From Pseudomonas putida W15Oct28 (lineage in GTDB: Bacteria; Pseudomonadota; Gammaproteobacteria; Pseudomonadales; Pseudomonadaceae): a stretch of DNA of 64,000 bases. Shown here piece after piece: positions 17,880 through 26,763 of the stretch; the first letter of the stretch is position 1, and each line of letters opens with the position of its first letter. The position numbers and the translations under genes were made by a program. Under the pieces are notes generated by a model. The model worked only from the letters and a program-made list of their open reading frames with translations, had not been told where the DNA came from and did not search any database. Location: the NCBI RefSeq assembly GCF_000708715.2, contig NZ_JENB01000023.1:1-64000 (forward strand). The letters run 5' to 3'.

Positions 17880-18332
17880 TATTGAACATCCCCATAGCAA
17901 CAGTTAACCAGCAACGAGCCTAGTAGAGAAAATCCGTCTCGTGCAAATAAATTAAATGAGTGAAGCCAATCGGAACTTAACACCCTGAAATCCAGTAGTT
18001 TTAAAAATGTTTCTTGGCGACCCCGAACTATCCGAGCATGTTAATAGGGTATCGGGCTTACTCACGTTACCCTAGCCCTCGGGCCGCCATCTTGAGGCGC
18101 TGCAATATCTTGTTACCCAGCCGCGCTTGACTCTCACCTCAGAGGAGCAATCATAGGACCAACTACTACAGCAACAACAGCAACAACAGCAACAACAGCA
18201 ACAACAGCAACAAGCGGCAACATAAAGATCACCCACGCCAAGCAATCATATAGAGCTTGAGCTAACCACGACAAATATTAAAACGCTTATCTCATTACCA
18301 AGGAGGGTATTTGGGCCACGGAGAGGTATAGA
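17880..18332. other. AT-rich intergenic region with a 9-bp microsatellite
   Basis: A 453-bp gap between the divergent methyltransferase and the NRPS fragment, clearly richer in A/T than the flanks. It contains five tandem copies of the nonamer GCAACAACA (about 18171-18215). A reading frame of ~37 codons runs across the repeat (Thr/Ala-rich) behind a good AGAGGAG, but its first codon is ATA at 18153, not a normal start. In another frame the repeat encodes poly-Gln directly after a TAG. I see no tRNA and no convincing gene here. Confidence 0.6.
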
Positions 18333-19289
18333 GTGAAAGCTTCACTACGCCAAACGGTTCTCTGTTTACAAGCGTCTATCGACCCCAACTTGCCTGGCTT
18401 GGTGCTTGAGGTCGCTTTTCATGTCATTACCGATCTTCCCACCCGGGAGCTTGTATCGCGTATCGAAAAGGTGGCCGAGCGCCATGCCGTTTTACGGCAG
18501 CGATTTGTCATGCGCAAGGGCAGTTACTGGATTGAACAAGCGCGTGCACAACAGCGACGCTACTGCTTGGTCCGCACCTGTGAGGAAGCTTCGGCCGAAG
18601 CACTGCTGGCGTCCAACCGCGAGCCTATCAGGGTTGAGTCAGAGCGTTTGTTTCACGCCGAAGTCGTGGAGCAACGCGACGGGCAACGTTATTTGGTGTT
18701 TAGAATTCATCACGCCATTGCCGACCTGTGGTCAATCGGCCTGCTGATCCGGGATTTTGCCGAAGGCTGCAAGGACCGATCCAGCGTCACGCGGGTACCA
18801 ACACAGACAGCACCCGTGATCGACCGTGAGTTCTGGCGACAGCAAATGTCTCAAGACGCATCGTTTTCTTTACCCGTGGCCTCCCAGGTCGCACGTACCA
18901 ACCGATGCAAGCCGCTATCTTCCTTTGTCATCGATCAGGAGAGTACCGCCGCTCTTTCCCGGCTGGCCAGGGCCTGCGCCACCACCTCCTATACTGTTTT
19001 GCTAGCCGCGCAGGTATTAGCGCTGTCCAGGCTCGGCCAGAGCCACCGCCTGTCGCTCGCAGTGACGTTCCATGGCCGCAATCGGAGCAACAAGGACGCG
19101 GTGGGATACTTTGCCAATACGCTTGCCGTGCCTTTTGATGTAAGTGAATGCACCGTGACCGATTTTATCAAGCGTACTGCACGACGCTTGGCTGAAGCGT
19201 CTAAAGCCAGCGTCGGGGCGGGTCACCCTGAATTGGCAGAGTACATGGCGGGAGAGGGGCAAGCACCGAGCCCCCGTCCAATGCAGTGA
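18333..19289 (+). pseudogene. NRPS condensation domain, N-terminal part (frameshifted)
   Basis: 318 codons from GTG 18333, which has GAGAGG six bases upstream. The frame starts directly in a condensation (C) domain (VLEVAFHVITDL, ERHAVLRQRFV). The active-site motif is present as HHAIADLWS; the usual Gly after Asp is Leu, as in some hybrid-pathway C domains. It ends at TGA 19287-19289, well short of a complete ~430-450 aa C domain. The remaining half continues in another frame from the overlapping GTGA. A one-base indel near the GAGAGGGGC run at about 19250-19260 explains the break. Confidence 0.8.
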
Positions 19290-20119
19290 TCTTCCAACAG
19301 AATATGCCAGGCATGCCGAGAGGACTGGCTGCAGCCCTGCTAGGGTTGGGCACGGTGCAATTGGGAGAGATGGCGCTGACCGCTGTAGAGCCACCGCCCA
19401 GCATCGGCCCCTTCGCCACTGCACTGCTGCTTACGCGCCACGACGACAAACTGCATGGCCGGGTCGAGATTGATCCTGGGCAGCATCCTGCTTGGCTGGC
19501 AGATGCAATAGCCACACAGTTCGCCACGATCCTGCAGAAAATGGTGCGTGATCCCCAAGTCAGGCTATCAGCCTTGCCAGCTTGTCTGTTGCCCCCGCCA
19601 GCAGATCAAGGCCAAGCGAGGCCAGGGCCTGCCTCCGAGACGATGGTAGCCGCCTTTCTTCGACAAGTCGCCATCGATCCCGACAAACCCGCGCTGCTTG
19701 TACCTCAGACCACCGTCAGCTATGGCGAGCTGGCCAGTCAAGTAGGCAAGCTCTCGGCAGCCATACGCCTTCGCGGATTCAAGCCTGGTCAAAGCCTTGC
19801 AATACTCCTGCCTCGCGACATCCATCTCGTCCCGACGCTGTTGGCGGTCATGGCCTGCGGCGGGAGTTATGTACCCCTTAGCGAAGCAAACTCCGTAGCG
19901 CTGAACCGTTCAATCCTGGCCCAGGCGCGCTGCCAAGCGATCCTCACGGACCAGAAAGGCGTGACGCGTTTCGCCCATCTGGCGCCCTGCTGGTCCTTGA
20001 GCGACCTGCTGGCGATGGCCGATGCGCAGTTACAGGACCAGTCCAGGCTTCACGACAAGGCTTACATCCTGTTTACCAGCGGCTCCACCGGGCAACCAAA
20101 AGGCGTGGCAAAGCCTTGA
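19286..20119 (+). pseudogene. NRPS condensation C-terminal half plus truncated adenylation domain
   Basis: 277 codons in the frame that continues the condensation domain (VIFQQNMPG onward, with EPPSNA readable just upstream in this frame). After a linker the adenylation domain begins (VAAFLRQVAIDPDKPALL, VSYGELASQ, GGSYVPL) and reaches core motif A3 (YILFTSGSTGQPKG). Right after KGVAKP a TGA ends it, so motifs A4-A10, the substrate pocket and any carrier protein are missing. The loss coincides with the start of O-methyltransferase sequence, which indicates a deletion joint at about 20105-20115. Confidence 0.8.
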
Positions 20120-20955
20120 AGCCAATCGGGTTGGTGAATGAAACCGACGAAGGTTTTTACTTGACACTACTGGGCGCCAGCCTGACACATGACGCCTTTG
20201 CTTCCGCTCAGCCCAGTGCTTTGTTAATCAACAGCGAAATGGGCCAAGCCTGGCGTGCCATGACGCATACAATCCGAACAGGCGAGTCCAGCTTCAAGAT
20301 GCAGTATGGCATGAGCCTGTTCGAATATTTCGAAAAGCCCCCGGAACGCCGGGCTGTCTTTGACCGTTCCCAAAACATGGGGCTGGACCTGGAGATCCCG
20401 GAAATACTGACAAACATCAGCCTGCATAACGGTGAACGCATTGTCGATGTGGGGGGTGGTTCAGGACATTTGCTAATGCACATGCTGGACAAGTGGCCAG
20501 AAAGCAAAGGCACACTCTTCGATTTACCCGTCGCAGCAAAAATTGCGCAGCAACATCTGCGCAATCACGGGAAAACTGGCTGCTTTGACATTGTCGCCGG
20601 GAGCTTCTTCGAAATCCTGCCGGGCAATGGCAGCATTTATCTGCTGTCGCACGTATTGCACGACTGGGGTGACGAAGACTGCCAGGCTATATTGGCCACA
20701 TGCCGGAAGAGCATGCCGGATAATGCGCAACTGATTGTGGTGGACTTGCTGATTGACCCCAGTGAGCGTACCCAACTCAACGCCACTGGCGCGATGATGG
20801 ATCTTTACATGCTGTCTTTGTTCGGTGTCGCAGGGGGCAAAGAGCGCAGCGAGGCTGAGTTCAGAGCCCTCATTGAAAATAGCGGGTTTATCGTCAAGCA
20901 AGTAAAGCATTTACCCAGTGGAAACGGAATTATCTTCGCAGCTCCTGAGAAATGA
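20116..20955 (+). pseudogene. O-methyltransferase (family 2), N-terminally truncated
   Basis: 279 codons from TTG 20116, overlapping the TGA of the adenylation fragment. The catalytic part is intact: SAM motif VDVGGGSGHLLMHML, FDLPVA, and catalytic-His motif LSHVLHDWGDEDCQ. Methyltransf_2 enzymes normally have ~60 more residues before GLVNETDEGFYL, forming the N-terminal dimerisation winged helix. These are gone, and there is no ribosome-binding site at TTG. It is therefore likely the 3' part of a gene fused to NRPS sequence by deletion. It could still be translated by coupling to the upstream frame, but activity is doubtful. Confidence 0.7.
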
Positions 20956-21034
20956 CCACATTCTGCCTCGCCACGCTGCAGAGGGCAGTTCATTAACTAG
21001 CTTTTCCCGCCTTGAATAATAAAAAGGAAAACAC

Positions 21035-21574
21035 ATGTCGACACTGATCTATTACGTAGCCGCCACCCTGGATGGTTATATCGCCACAGAACAACACAAA
21101 CTGGATTGGCTAGAAGACTTTGCGCTGGGGGATGATGCAACACCGTACGACGATTTTTATCAGACGGTCGGGGCAGTGGTCATGGGGTCGCATACTTACG
21201 AATGGATCATTTCGAACGCTCCCGATGAGTGGCCCTACCAGGATGTACCCACCTTTGTGATGAGCAACCGAAGCCTGCCAGCCCTCGCCGATCTTGACAT
21301 AACCTTCGTACGCGGTGATGCCGGGACCATCGCGGCAAGGGCCAGGCAAGCGGCGAGGGGCAAGAATGTCTGGGTGGTGGGTGGCGGCAAAACGGCAGCA
21401 TGTTTTGCCGACGCAGGGGAACTGCAGCAATTGATCATCACCACCATTCCGGTCTTTCTCGGCACCGGCATTCCTCTACTGCCCGTTAGCCGTGCGCTTG
21501 CTGTCGTTCTCAGAAAACAGCGAACACTGAAGAGCGGCGCCCAAGAATCCGCCCTGGATGTGAAAACGGAATAA
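21035..21574 (+). CDS. RibD C-terminal/dihydrofolate reductase-like protein
   Basis: A 179-aa RibD_C family protein with AAGGA eight bases before ATG. Family landmarks are the N-terminal strand IYYVAATLDGYIA, MGSHTYEW, and the NADPH-binding VWVVGGGKTAACF. These proteins reduce pterin- or pyrimidine-like substrates or are of unknown role; none is assignable here. It lies between the O-methyltransferase remnant and the peptidase on the same strand and looks intact. Confidence 0.8.
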   Translation: MSTLIYYVAATLDGYIATEQHKLDWLEDFALGDDATPYDDFYQTVGAVVMGSHTYEWIISNAPDEWPYQDVPTFVMSNRSLPALADLDITFVRGDAGTIAARARQAARGKNVWVVGGGKTAACFADAGELQQLIITTIPVFLGTGIPLLPVSRALAVVLRKQRTLKSGAQESALDVKTE

Positions 21575-21619
21575 CACCGGTAAATCCAAAACACAGCGTC
21601 GTTCCCAGGGGAGAAACCA

Positions 21620-23242
21620 GTGAAGCGTTCAGTAATGATTTCATGTCTGCTGGCCGTTGTCGCATTCGCGAGTGTCCATGGGGTACAGATCGTGAAAACC
21701 GCGACCCTGACAGCCGCCGACTCTCGCGATAGCGCCTATCTGAATGTGCGCAGCGACCTAGGTGTCATCGCCGCCGCCCCCCACCCTACCGCATCACCAC
21801 AGCAGGCCGTTGTTAGGCGCTATTTACAGGAAACGATTGCAGGCATGGGGTACCAAGTGGTTGAGCAACCCTTTCGATTTACCATAGAAAGCATGGTGAA
21901 CCGGCAGAAAATGATTTACGCCGAACTGAACGAGTACCAGCGCCAGGCATTCGATGCCGAGCTTACACGGGTGGGCGCGGACAGTTTTGAAAAAGAAGTG
22001 CGAATTCGCTCTGGCTTGCTGGAAGGCGACAGCGGTCAGGGAGTCAACCTGATAGCCTCACGCCGCGTTCCGGATGCGACCGCGACGGTCCTGTTCGTGG
22101 CGCATTACGACAGCGTCGGCACAACCCCCGGGGCTAGTGACAATGGAATGGCCGTCGCTTCGATACTCCAACTGATGCGGGAAACCGTTACCGGTAGTGA
22201 GGCCAAAAACAATGTTGTATTTCTGTTCACCGATGGCGAAGAACTGGGCCTGCTAGGAGCCGAGCATTATGTATCGCAGCTCACTGCTGCGGATCGCGAA
22301 GCCATAGCTCTGGTGTTGAACTTCGAAGCCAGGGGTAATCAGGGCATCCCTTTGATGTTCGAGACTTCGCGGAAAGACTACTCCTTGGTCAGGACCCTGA
22401 ACGCAGGGGTGAGAGACATCGTATCCTTCTCGTTCACGCCCCTGATTTACAAGATGCTGCAAAACGACACGGACTTTACCGTGTTCCGGAAAAACAACAT
22501 CGCTGGATTGAACTTTGCGGTCGTGGAGGGTTTTCAACACTACCACCGCATGAGCGACACGGCGGAGACCCTAGCTCCTGAGACCTTGTTTCGCTACCAG
22601 AAGACAGTGCGTGAAGTGGGAGACCACTTTATCCACACAAGCGATTTATCTTCCCTGAGCGCTGACGAGGACGCTATCTACTTCCCACTGCCGGGCGGCA
22701 CGCTACTGATACTGCCCTTACCCGCCATGTATGGGCTTGGCGTCTCTTCGTTCTTGCTCTGCGGGCTTTGGGCGCAACGCTGCCGCACTCGCCGAAAGGA
22801 TCAAGATAACAACACCGGGCTGCGCCCCATTGCGGTTACCCTCCTGGGCATTGCCTGCGCAGCACTTGCCATCTACGTCCCCAGCATCGCCTATCTAATC
22901 GTCATCCCCAGTCTGTTTCTGGCTTGCGCCATGTCGTTACGAAGCTTTTACATCTCTTATTCGCTCTTGGTGCTGGGCGGTTACGCCTGCGGGATACTTT
23001 ACGCGCCCGTCGTGTACCTAGTTGCTTCAGGCCTTGAAATGCCAGTCATTGCAGGGGGAATTGCACTCATCCCACTCTGCCTGCTGGCTGTGGGGCTGGC
23101 CGGAGTCATCGCACGCTCGGCGAGTTCCCATCTGAGTCACCAAACTAGTAACCGTAGCGCTCGCGGCCCCACTGCAAGGTGGCTTCCAGCAAGCGACACA
23201 AGACCGACTGAGTCGGTTGCGCCAGCTGCTCGCGATAAGTAA
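21620..23242 (+). CDS. Membrane-anchored M28 family zinc peptidase
   Basis: 540 aa from GTG 21620 with GGGGAGAAACCA upstream. An N-terminal signal anchor (MISCLLAVVAFASVHG) is followed by an M28 aminopeptidase domain. Zinc ligands and base are His162 (HYDSVG), Asp174 (GASDNGMA), Glu207/Glu208 (TDGEELG), Glu236 (NFEARG) and His309 (QHYHRMSD). Three to four membrane helices fill the last ~180 residues, as in vacuolar/periplasmic M28 proteins. The final ~33 codons run antisense into hutG (convergent overlap of 98 bp) and look like run-on sequence, so the native stop was probably lost at the block boundary. In some NRPS pathways an M28 membrane peptidase trims a precursor; that role is only a guess here. 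Confidence 0.8.
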   Translation: MKRSVMISCLLAVVAFASVHGVQIVKTATLTAADSRDSAYLNVRSDLGVIAAAPHPTASPQQAVVRRYLQETIAGMGYQVVEQPFRFTIESMVNRQKMIYAELNEYQRQAFDAELTRVGADSFEKEVRIRSGLLEGDSGQGVNLIASRRVPDATATVLFVAHYDSVGTTPGASDNGMAVASILQLMRETVTGSEAKNNVVFLFTDGEELGLLGAEHYVSQLTAADREAIALVLNFEARGNQGIPLMFETSRKDYSLVRTLNAGVRDIVSFSFTPLIYKMLQNDTDFTVFRKNNIAGLNFAVVEGFQHYHRMSDTAETLAPETLFRYQKTVREVGDHFIHTSDLSSLSADEDAIYFPLPGGTLLILPLPAMYGLGVSSFLLCGLWAQRCRTRRKDQDNNTGLRPIAVTLLGIACAALAIYVPSIAYLIVIPSLFLACAMSLRSFYISYSLLVLGGYACGILYAPVVYLVASGLEMPVIAGGIALIPLCLLAVGLAGVIARSASSHLSHQTSNRSARGPTARWLPASDTRPTESVAPAARDK

Positions 23243-23948
23243 AAGGTTCTATCTCATCCATATAAGTGCTTTGCGCCAGCTCCAGCTGCACGGCATGGAT
23301 GTGGTTGGCCGGGTCGCCGTAATGCCGGGTAATGTGCCCACCCTTGAAGCGGCCATTGAGTACATGGCTGTAGTTTCGAGCCTCGGCACATACGCCCTGC
23401 AGCCGTTCGGCCAACACCGGATCGCAACTGGCGCCATTGAAGGTACCCAGGTTGAAGTCGGGCAACTTGCCATCGAACAGGTGCGGGATGTGCGAACGGA
23501 TCGAGTGGGCATCCCACAGCAGTGCGTAACCAAACTGCTCGCGCAACCGGTCCAGCTCGCGGCGAAGGGTGCCGTGATACGGGCGCCAGATCTGCTCCAG
23601 GTAGCGTTGCCGTTCTTCGCCAGACGGCGTCAGCCCCTCCTTGAACAGCGGCTCGCCTTCGAACAGCGTGGCCGGGTACAGGCCCGTGGTGGCGCCGGCG
23701 TACAGCGGCTTGTCGTCATCCGGGCGGTTCAGGTCGATAACGAAACGCGAGTACTGCGCGGCTACCACGCTGGCGCCCATGTCGCGGGCGAAGTCGTACA
23801 GCTGCGGGATGTGCCAGTCGGTGTCCGGCAAGCTGCGCGCCTCGTCAACCAGGCCGTCGCGCACGGCGTCGCTCAGGCGCAGGCCGGCGTGCGGCATGCT
23901 GATCAGCAGCGGCAGGCGGCCTTGGTGAAAACTCAGTACCTTGTCCAT
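23145..23948 (-). CDS. hutG: N-formylglutamate deformylase
   Basis: 267 aa, N-formylglutamate amidohydrolase family, the last step of the formimino branch of histidine degradation (N-formylglutamate to glutamate plus formate). Landmarks are LLISMPHAGLRLSD, FVIDLNRP, LLWDAHSIRS and GGHITRHYG. It follows hutI by 10 bp with GAGG before the ATG. Its stop marks the border of the accessory block. Confidence 0.96.
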   Translation of the reverse strand: MDKVLSFHQGRLPLLISMPHAGLRLSDAVRDGLVDEARSLPDTDWHIPQLYDFARDMGASVVAAQYSRFVIDLNRPDDDKPLYAGATTGLYPATLFEGEPLFKEGLTPSGEERQRYLEQIWRPYHGTLRRELDRLREQFGYALLWDAHSIRSHIPHLFDGKLPDFNLGTFNGASCDPVLAERLQGVCAEARNYSHVLNGRFKGGHITRHYGDPANHIHAVQLELAQSTYMDEIEPFTYREQLAQPTQSVLCRLLEATLQWGRERYGY

Positions 23949-23958
23949 CGTGCCTCGC

Positions 23959-25164
23959 TCAGTTGGAGATTTCGTGGCCCTTGCGCACCACGCGCTTGGG
24001 CAGGTCGCCGCCCAGCCAGTAGGCCAGGTCGGCGGGGCGTTCGATTTGCCAGGCGACGAAGTCGGCCACCTTGCCCACTTCCAGCGAGCCGTGGCTGTCG
24101 CCCAGGCCCAGCGCCGTGGCGGCGTGCACGGTGACGCCGGCCAAGGCTTCTTCCGGCGTCATGCGGAAACAGGTGCAGCCCATGTTCAGCATCAGCCGCA
24201 GCGACAGCCCTGGCGAAGTGCCGGGGTTGAGGTCGCTGGCCAGGGCAATCTTCACCCCGTGGCGGCGCAATGCGTCCATGGGCGGCAACTGGGTTTCACG
24301 CAGGAAGTAGAAGGCGCCCGGCAGCAGCACGGCGACCGTGCCGGCTTTTGCCATGGCAATGGCGTCCTCTTCGGTCATGAACTCCAGGTGGTCGGCCGAC
24401 AGCGCCTGGTAGCGTGCCGCCAGGCTGGAGCCATGCAGCGACGACAGCTGTTCGGCGTGCAGCTTGACCGGCAGGCCCAGCTCGCGCGCCTTGATGAACA
24501 GCCGCTCGACCTGGGCCGGGGAGAACGCCAGGTGTTCGCAGAAGGCATCGACCGCATCCACCAGGCCTTCGGCGGCCAGGGCCGGCAGCATCTCGTCACA
24601 GATGTGCGCAATGTAGTCGTCAGCCCGGCCGGCGTACTCCGGCGGCAGGGCGTGCGCAGCCAGGCAGGTGGCGCGCACCGCCAGCGGCAGCTCGTCGGCC
24701 AGGCGCCGTGCCACGCGCAGCATCTTGCGCTCGTTGACCAGGTCCAGGCCGTAACCGGACTTGATCTCGATGGTGGTCACGCCATCGCGCATCAGCGCCT
24801 GCACCCGCTGGCGGGCACTGGCGAACAGCTCGTCCTCGCTGGCCGCGCGGGTGGCCCGCACGGTGCTGGCGATACCGCCGCCCTGTGCGGCGATTTCGGC
24901 GTAGCTGACGCCTTGCAGACGCTGCTCGAACTCGCCGCTGCGGTTGCCACCGAACACCGCGTGGGTGTGGCAATCGATCAGCCCGGGGGTGACCCAGGCG
25001 CCGCCCAGGTCCACCGTGCGGTCAGCGTCGACCGGCGCCAGCTCGGCGCGTGGGCCGATCCATTCGATCAGCCCGGCGCTGGTGACGATGGCCGCGTCCT
25101 CGATGGCCGAGTAACGGCCCTCGGCCATGGTTGCCACATGGCAATGCTGCCAGAGGGTTCTCAT
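23959..25164 (-). CDS. hutI: Imidazolonepropionase
   Basis: 401 aa, amidohydrolase superfamily. It opens the imidazolone ring to give N-formimino-L-glutamate. Metal-binding motif is DCHTHAVFGG; others are GVTTIEIKSGYGLD and ALASDLNPGTS. I chose ATG 25164 with AAAGGAG seven bases upstream rather than the TTG two codons earlier. It is 15 bp after hutT in the same operon. Confidence 0.97.
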   Translation of the reverse strand: MRTLWQHCHVATMAEGRYSAIEDAAIVTSAGLIEWIGPRAELAPVDADRTVDLGGAWVTPGLIDCHTHAVFGGNRSGEFEQRLQGVSYAEIAAQGGGIASTVRATRAASEDELFASARQRVQALMRDGVTTIEIKSGYGLDLVNERKMLRVARRLADELPLAVRATCLAAHALPPEYAGRADDYIAHICDEMLPALAAEGLVDAVDAFCEHLAFSPAQVERLFIKARELGLPVKLHAEQLSSLHGSSLAARYQALSADHLEFMTEEDAIAMAKAGTVAVLLPGAFYFLRETQLPPMDALRRHGVKIALASDLNPGTSPGLSLRLMLNMGCTCFRMTPEEALAGVTVHAATALGLGDSHGSLEVGKVADFVAWQIERPADLAYWLGGDLPKRVVRKGHEISN

Positions 25165-25179
25165 GCACAATCTCCTTTG

Positions 25180-26583
25180 CTAGCGGTGCAGCTCGACCGG
25201 TTCTGCTACCGGCTGGCCCTGCCCTGCACGCGGCTTGCACCACAGCAGGTAGGACGCCACCAGGAACACCACCCAGATCACGCCGACGATCAACGCCGCC
25301 TGGGTGTCCGGGAAGTAACCGAGCACGCCAAAGATGAACACCATGAACGCAATGGCCATGGCCGGGCCGTATGGCCAGAACGGTACCGGGAACTTGAGCT
25401 GGGCCACTTCTTCACGGCTCATGCTGCGGCGCATGGCCACCTGGGTAAGCAGGATCATCAGCCACACCCACACGGTGGCGAAGGTGGCGATAGAAGCGAT
25501 CAGCAGGAACACGTTCTCCGGGATCAGGTAGTTGAGCAGCACGCCGATCAACAGTGCGGCGCCCATCACCACCACGGTCATCCATGGCACGCCGTGTTTC
25601 GACAGCTTGCCGAAACTGCGTGGTGCATGGCCTTGATGGGCCAGGCCATACATCATGCGGCCAGCACCAAAGATGTCACTGTTGATGGCCGAGATCGCGG
25701 CGGAAATCACCACCACGTTCAGCACCGCGGCGGCAGAGCCAATTCCCAGGTTGCTGAAGATCTGCACGAACGGGCTACCTTCGCTGCCGATCTGCGGCCA
25801 CGGGTACAGGCACATCAGCACGAACAGGGTGAGCACATAGAACAGCAGGATGCGCAGGGGCACGGCGTTGATTGCCTTGGGGATGACCCGCTGCGGGTCC
25901 TTGGCTTCACCGGCGGTCACGCCAATGATCTCGATGCCGCCGAAGGCGAACATCACCACCGCAAAGGAGGCGATCAGCCCGCTTACGCCATTGGGCATGA
26001 AGCCACCATGGTCGAACAGGTTGCTCACACCGACGGCATGCCCGGTACCCACCTGGCTGAAACCGAAGGCCATGATGCCGAGGCCGGCCAGGATCATCGC
26101 GACAATGGCGCCGACCTTGAGCAGCGACAGCCAGAACTCCATCTCACCGAACACCTTGACGTTGCACAGGTTGAGTCCGCCGATCAGGAAGACAATGCCC
26201 AGCACCCAGATCCAGCGGGCCACTTCCGGGAACCAGAAGCCCATGTAGATACCGAAGGCGGTAACGTCGGCGATGGCGACGATGACCATCTCGAAGGCGT
26301 AGGTCCAGCCGAGGATGAAGCCGGCCATGGGGCCGAGGTAGGTGCTGGCGTAGTGGCCGAACGAACCGGCCACCGGGTTGTGCACGGCCATTTCGCCGAG
26401 GGCGCGCATGACCATGAACACGGCGGCGCCGCCAATCAGGTAGGCCAGCAGCACGGCCGGGCCGGCCATCTGGATGGCTGAGGCGGAGCCGTAGAACAGC
26501 CCGGTTCCGATGGCCGAACCGAGGGCCATGAAACGGATGTGGCGGGCATTTAGCCCGCGCTTGAGACCTTGAGCTTGTTGCAT
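25180..26583 (-). CDS. hutT: Histidine/amino-acid permease, APC family
   Basis: 467 aa with about twelve membrane helices. The family signature follows a short cytoplasmic N-terminus (FMALGSAIGTGLFYGSA), and AFGGIEIIGVTAGEAKDP lies mid-protein, placing it in the AAT/ProY group. Its position inside the hut operon points to histidine (or urocanate) uptake. AAGGA is seven bases before ATG. A Crc/Hfq-type A-rich motif lies directly upstream of the ribosome-binding site. Confidence 0.9.
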   Translation of the reverse strand: MQQAQGLKRGLNARHIRFMALGSAIGTGLFYGSASAIQMAGPAVLLAYLIGGAAVFMVMRALGEMAVHNPVAGSFGHYASTYLGPMAGFILGWTYAFEMVIVAIADVTAFGIYMGFWFPEVARWIWVLGIVFLIGGLNLCNVKVFGEMEFWLSLLKVGAIVAMILAGLGIMAFGFSQVGTGHAVGVSNLFDHGGFMPNGVSGLIASFAVVMFAFGGIEIIGVTAGEAKDPQRVIPKAINAVPLRILLFYVLTLFVLMCLYPWPQIGSEGSPFVQIFSNLGIGSAAAVLNVVVISAAISAINSDIFGAGRMMYGLAHQGHAPRSFGKLSKHGVPWMTVVVMGAALLIGVLLNYLIPENVFLLIASIATFATVWVWLMILLTQVAMRRSMSREEVAQLKFPVPFWPYGPAMAIAFMVFIFGVLGYFPDTQAALIVGVIWVVFLVASYLLWCKPRAGQGQPVAEPVELHR

Positions 26584-26597
26584 GTCACGTCCTTAAA

Positions 26598-26605
26598 TTG
26601 TTTTT
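26598..26605 (-). promoter_or_regulatory. Candidate Crc/Hfq (CA) motif before hutT
   Basis: On the minus strand AAAAACAA fits AAnAAnAA and ends a few bases before the hutT ribosome-binding site, where Hfq/Crc would block translation during growth on preferred carbon sources. One 8-mer match alone is weak evidence. Confidence 0.45.
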
Positions 26606-26657
26606 GTGGTCGTGAGATCAGGGGGCTGCCTTGCAGCCCATTCGCGGCGGTTCGGCG

Positions 26658-26740
26658 CCCCGACACGCCCGCTCCCACAGGTACAGCAGTGGCCGTGAAG
26701 GCTGCGGTACTCCTGTGGGAGCGGGCGTGCCCGCGAAGGG
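26658..26740. repeat. REP doublet between hutH and hutT
   Basis: An inverted pair of GCCCGCTCCCACAGG-type REPs in the 180-bp hutH-hutT gap. Placed inside an operon, it could stabilise the hutUH part of the message. Confidence 0.8.
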
Positions 26741-26763
26741 CCGCATAGCGGCCCCAGGGGGCA

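Noticed and set aside
20116..20955. An intact O-methyltransferase gene
   Set aside because: The catalytic domain is complete, but the N-terminal dimerisation part is missing, the start would be TTG without a ribosome-binding site, and the joint coincides with a truncated adenylation domain.
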